DNA of 64,000 nt from Phanerochaete sordida (lineage: Eukaryota; Basidiomycota; Agaricomycetes; Polyporales; Phanerochaetaceae). The first letter of the stretch is position 1, and every line of letters starts with the position of its first letter. The notes under the pieces were generated by a model, which saw only the letters and a list, made by a program, of their open reading frames with translations, did not search any database and had not been told where the DNA came from. The position numbers and the translations under genes are program-made. The stretch lies in NCBI GenBank assembly GCA_019973155.2, contig BPQB01000006.1, positions 62,001-126,000 of the forward strand. The letters run 5' to 3'. Below are positions 59,582-64,000 of the stretch, one piece after another.

Positions 59582-60765
59582 CTTTCATCCCGAACGGCCA
59601 CGACGCCAGAACATCCGCGTGCGCGCTGCTCGTCGACTGTCGCGCACGCCGCTAGGTATGACGTGTCTTTGAGCTTGACATCTGCGCGCAGTCTTGAGCT
59701 GGTTGCTGAACACCATCGGCCCGCATGCCAGCAGCAAATGCTGGGCTCTGGGTTATTTTGAGCGATGTCTGCTACTGCTTCGCGGATCCGACCGTCCGCC
59801 GCAGGTACGCTCTCAGATCTCATCATGGAATCATTATACTTCTCTCCGCGAAATGTTCAAGTCTCCATTCGTCCAGGCGAGGCGCCAGGCGTACATGTGC
59901 CCGCTTTCCACGCCCATCCCGGCATCTAGGACGCGGCCTCCCACCCCAGTGGTACGTTCCGCAACGTTATGTCAGCCTAATAAGCTCACGCTTGCCATTT
60001 TTTAGCTGGTTGAGAATTTGCATGCTCCAACGGTCGCTTCAGGGTGCCCGCACGCCCAGACACAGGCGTGCGCGTGAACGCTTATGGATCGTGTTGGAGC
60101 ATACTGCGCCGATCCGAAGTGGTCGCACTGCGTGGCAAGCTATTTGTCAAGTGAACTCGTCAATCTGTGATATATAGAGGTTTGACGAGCTTTCTGTTCC
60201 CTTGTTGGTCTTTGGCTGACATGATAAAGCAGGCTTTCTGCGCTGTATGAGTCATGAATGTTTTCTGCGCTGATTCTCGCTCTTTACTCAATGTTTTCCC
60301 TGTTTAATTGGCAGGAGACCGGAGGCTTGGAGCCACGCAGTTTTCTTGAGGAAAACATTTCGCCTACCGTTGCTCGAAGCGTGAATGGGGCCTTCGCGAA
60401 TTGTACGTTCCTATCTCTATGCCGCTTGTCAATATAGCTAACCTTTAGATCAGACAGTACCAGTATTTTTTGCAGCCAGTCCCCACTGCGCCCTCTGCGC
60501 TCGCACCTAAACGCGACCAAATACTGCGGTCTGTCGGAGACACATCGTGAGAGTATCATGGACCGGAGCTACCGATTTCGGCGACATAGGGAATCTCTGG
60601 CAGCTCTCTTGCTCTGCTGCGGCAACCACTCCCTCCTCTACCGCTTCGCGGTCGATAGACTGAGATAGTACAACGGTAAGTGATCCTTGAAAGTAGTCAC
60701 CCTATGCTCGTCTGATCTGGCGCAGGCGAACCTTCGTCATCACGGGGAGAATTCAGACGCCAAGA
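59582..60765. other. Intergenic, no supported gene
   Basis: Contains the promoter side of the F-box gene at 60766. Open frames at 59694-60177 show no domain. Nothing else recognised. Confidence 0.4.
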
Positions 60766-62092
60766 ATGGACCTCTCCACTCAGGATCTCATTGCTCTCAT
60801 TGTGGGCAACTTTGAGCGTGATACGGCCGCTTTGAAAGCTTGCTCCCTTATCTCCTCCGCATGGGTCGCCCCCTGTCGCCAGCTTTTCTTCCGCAACGTC
60901 ACACTCGGTCCGCGTCACTTCGGAGAAGATAGACAAGCTACGCTGGATATCTTCGATACCATACCCACACTAGAAACTACCATCGTCGACCTTACCATCA
61001 CCGCTGGCAAATCCAGCGGTGGGGAGGCTTACTTCCCTCGCCTCGCCATTGACCCCGAGTTCCTCGTCACGCTGCTGCGGAAGATGCCACGCCTCCGTAC
61101 CATCACTATCGAACGCTGCGCAGTCGAGCCTAAAGCGGATATGGCTTCCACGCTCCTGCCACATTGCTGGGTTCACAAACGTCTGCACGTCCTGAGGATC
61201 ACACCAAGCTACCAGGCCGCGCATCTGGTAGACATCTTCCGCACGATGGTTTTCTTTCGGCAGGTACCCGTCGATCTGCTCGAGCTTCGGAGGGATTACG
61301 ATGGCACTTCCTCGTCAAGTGGAAAATATGTCCCGAGTCACCTCTACGAAATGCTTCGTGGCTGGCGCGTCGGGACATTCTGCCCCAACGATGCGATTCG
61401 GATCCCAGCAACGCCAAGAGAAGGAGAGAACATGACACTCGCGTTCTGCATACTCAGCGCGGGCGTTACAAGCACGATACAGCTCAGCAACTGGGGCATA
61501 TCATTCCTGAAGTCGTCCTGGTCCGTCCCCGGGAGGGAGAATGCGAGGCACTTCAAGCTCGAAGTGGTGGTGCGCCCCGCCGGCCAACACGCGCGGGTAA
61601 GACCTGGTGCGCCGGTTTCGACAATCTCGTTGAGTCGTCCGCCTCATAGTTTGGCTTTTATAATCAGAGGACTGGCCGCTCTACGCGCGGCTCGCCAGCG
61701 CAGAGTCCGTCACGTTTGTCTTCACGGCAGAGACCCTTGTGGAACGATTCAGCAAGTTCCTGACGGAGAACGCGCTGGGAAACCTTCCGAGATCGACTCG
61801 CACCATCGGCTTCGAAGTCCAACTCGATGCGAGGTCCCCCGTCTCTCCCCACGTTCTGCTGGGCTGGTGGGACAATAAAATGGAATGGGCGAACCTCTCG
61901 CACGCTCTGGAGCGCTTCATGGATCTAGAGAGCCTGCGGTTTGGCGTTATGGTGCTGGGAGATATTGGCTGGAGGGCTCATGCGGTGCTGAGCGACGACC
62001 TGGAGGCAATCGTGCGCAGTCGCTTCTTGAACGCGGCGACAGCGGACAGGCTTCATTTCGTCCGCACTGCTCCTTGGAGCTGTACCCCTTGA
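60766..62092 (+). CDS. F-box-like domain protein (417 aa)
   Basis: Two exons, 60766-61596 and 61670-62092. MDLSTQDLIALIVGNFERDT and LKACSLISSAWVAPCRQLFF form the F-box; later blocks such as TLGPRHFGEDRQ, RTMVFFRQVPVDLLELRRDY, MLRGWRVGTF, PRSTRTIGFEVQ and LESLRFGVMVLG are shared with the paralogue at 36.4-37.7 kb, which has the same intron position. Predicted Skp1-binding adaptor of an SCF ubiquitin ligase; substrate unknown. Transcribed away from the core. Confidence 0.82.
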
Positions 62093-62690
62093 ACAATGCT
62101 ACAATATCGCAGTACATAGCTTATGAACACAATTTTCCCTTGCGTACAAGTGAACAATCCGAGTCCAGCAGCTTTCTACGTCGCAGCAGCGTGTAGTGCG
62201 CTGCCCTCGTTGACCTCCCTCGTCAAACGTGCACTTGATGCGGAGCGATCGGAGAGCAATCTGTCTCTGTTGAACAAGGCGAGTTTTCGCTCTACTGTAA
62301 CGTCCAGGTGACGATAAAGCGTTTGATAGATCCAACGTTAATGTTGCTCATCAGCAGATTTGTCCTCCTTGGTCGACACGCGTACCGATTGAGTCAAGAT
62401 TGAATACATGACGAGCAGCGAAAGCAGTTGCATGTACCGCTTGGATACGTATCTCTGATACGTTCATCGCACTCGGGCATGCCTTGAAATATAACTCCCG
62501 CCGTCAAGATGTGATGCGGTGATCTAGATAGAAATGAAAACGCCGTCCGTAAAGCGTACCGCTCCAGCCATTACTGCAATTTCCGTTTCACATCTTCAGA
62601 TGGCTATAAACCGTTATTCGTTATTCAGAGGTAGCCCATGTGCTTCCCCGACACTGCGGGCTGTGCTTCGCGATCTCTGGTGAGGACGTG
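62093..62690. other. Intergenic, no supported gene
   Basis: About 600 bp between the F-box gene and the last 8X gene; nothing recognised. Confidence 0.4.
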
Positions 62691-62698
62691 TATATATA
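62691..62698 (+). promoter_or_regulatory. Putative TATA box of the last 8X gene
   Basis: TATATATA 83 bp upstream of the ATG at 62781. Confidence 0.4.
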
Positions 62699-62780
62699 CT
62701 GTTGATAGCCCGTGGCACTCACGGCCCGAGAGGGCCGTCTATAACCCAGCAATTGTGCCGACGTATTTGCTGCTGTCCCA

Positions 62781-64000
62781 ATGCGCTCGAACAGCAGCCA
62801 TCCAGACGAGATCACGCGTGGAACAAGCAACGCAGCTGGAGCCCTTCCATATTTCGTCGTGCAGACTCTACTATTTGGTACGCTACCAGTATGGCTGCAT
62901 CTACGACATACCTCTAATCTTTCTCAAGGCATGCACACCATGCTGACGGCCGTTCTATGCTTTGACGTCTGGTAAGTGGCGCCCAAGTTCTTGGGTTGAA
63001 GTATGCACAGCGTAACCATTTGCCTCGACAGGCGCAGGCATAGTGGCGCAATATGTCAAAAGCAATTCATCAGGCTTCTTTGTGTCTGCATGTATGTTCT
63101 TTCAGCGATTCACTTTGGGATGACGACGTCATATATATCCGGCAATCTCGATGTCCTGTCTGGATACTGCGACGCTCACCTCCAAGTCTGTATATATGGT
63201 CCCAGCATGGCCAGTCGACTGCTGGTGATCAATGTGAGCTATATGCGGCTTCTCAGAGTATAATCTGACCCTTCATTTCTGACGTCCTTTGCAGATGTCC
63301 CTCAGCGATACCATCGTGCTTTGGAGAGCGTGGGTGCTCTGGCCTCGCCGATCACTTGTCCAAGGGATTTCAATCGTGCTCTTAATTGGATCGTCAGGTT
63401 TGATACCATAGCCGACGAGCTAGCAATATATAAGCTGACTAGGACTGCATGTAGGCACATTGACCTATGGTACTATTGCAGATGCTTCGCTTGTTGCCGG
63501 GGCGCTGCCTGGAGTCGCGCTCTCTTGGGCGATAAACTTGTGGTCCACCGGGCTCATATCCTGGAAGGCGTGGTACGTATAACCACCCATTATTATGAGT
63601 TAATCTGGGCCAGTTCGTCTGATCATTTGAGATAGGAAACACCGTAGAGCGATGAGGAACGGCCTAACCATCTCATCCTTGCGCACGCGAACAGAGAAGG
63701 TTCTGCTCATATTCATGGAGTCTGGCACCATCTACACAGCTTTATGGGTCAGTACTGTCGTGTAATCATGGTTTTACACATAAATTCGTTGTTGACAAAA
63801 CACTTCCAGACGTTCACCTTGGTATCCAAGGCTTGTCTAGTCTTCGTCATCTCCAAGGCGGAGCACCGCTCGATGGCCGAAATTGACCACCAGAGTAACT
63901 ATCCGTCTCGATTGGCTCCGGGTGTGCTTACAGGACCCCACTGGTCTCACTTATATTGGTTCACGTACTACGTGACGATATGCCCCCTCGTAGAGTTCGT
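62781..64000 (+). CDS. 8X-family membrane protein, subgroup 2 (partial, runs off the window)
   Basis: Exons 1-7 are visible in phase: 62781-62877, 62929-62971 (43 nt, GMHTMLTAVLCFDVW), 63032-63233 (VCMYVLSAIHFGMTTSYI), 63295-63397 (103 nt, LSDTIVLWRAWVLWPRR), 63455-63572 (SWAINLWSTGLISWKAW), 63636-63747 (VLLIFMESGTIYTALW) and 63810 onward (TFTLVSKACLVFVISK). Exon 8 with the SIYPTAVVLLV segment and the tail is expected just beyond base 64000. No stop or frameshift in the visible part. Function unknown. Confidence 0.78.

Noticed and set aside
1255..64000. Mating-type B locus with STE3-type pheromone receptors
   Set aside because: The membrane proteins are multi-pass and clustered, but their motifs (LWRAWxLWP, IESGxLY, IYPTAV) are not those of STE3 receptors, and no short CAAX-ending pheromone precursor gene was seen.
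1..64000. CRISPR arrays, operons, ribosome binding sites, riboswitches
   Set aside because: The DNA is eukaryotic with spliceosomal introns throughout; no regularly spaced short repeats were found.

Overview
The window is nuclear DNA of a filamentous basidiomycete, most likely a polypore-type Agaricomycete. The evidence is pervasive introns of about 45-60 nt, GC-rich coding exons, a eukaryotic tRNA-Glu, two long DUF6535 proteins (a domain I know from Agaricomycetes), a PP4-type phosphatase, an APC amino acid permease and a TMEM135-like protein. It is not bacterial, so no operons or CRISPR are expected. All functional names rest on reading motifs by eye; no database search was run.

The dominant content is one uncharacterised multi-pass membrane protein family, called here the '8X family' because its genes share an eight-exon plan. 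I count 17 loci: ten look intact (one cut by the window end) and seven are decayed. The hallmarks are exon 1 ending in a hydrophobic 'xVLESxxFG' stretch; a 43-nt exon 2 (xYTxLV); a larger exon 3; an exon 4 of 103 nt carrying SDxIVLWRAWxLWP; exon 5 ending TNxWSTxLIAxRAW; exon 6 carrying LLLFIESGxLYxxxW; exon 7; and exon 8 starting GIYPTAVILLV or SIYPTAVVLLV followed by a hydrophilic tail. Subgroup 1 lies at 1-26 kb, subgroup 2 at 28.5-35 kb and 55.7-64 kb, and the diverged subgroup 3 is dispersed between them.

Region by region. 0-36 kb is accessory DNA: the tRNA, 8X genes and pseudogenes on both strands, a decayed trypsin-like-fold gene at 5.8-7.65 kb, two copies of a 1.2-1.7 kb dispersed repeat (R1), and copies of a short element (R2) found just upstream of subgroup-3 coding regions. 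36.4-42.2 kb holds an F-box gene and a DUF6535 gene on the minus strand. 43.4-50.5 kb is a conserved-looking core of PP4 catalytic subunit, amino acid permease and TMEM135-like protein. 51.2-64 kb holds a second DUF6535 gene, 8X genes, a Tc1/mariner-type MITE, a second F-box gene and a final truncated 8X gene.

The two flanks of the core are near mirror images. Moving outward on each side there is a DUF6535 gene pointing away from the core, then an F-box gene and two subgroup-2 8X genes pointing away, plus one subgroup-3 8X locus pointing towards the core and preceded by an R2 element. This suggests an old inverted duplication, or convergent assembly, around housekeeping genes. The 8X and DUF6535 families have no function I can assign.
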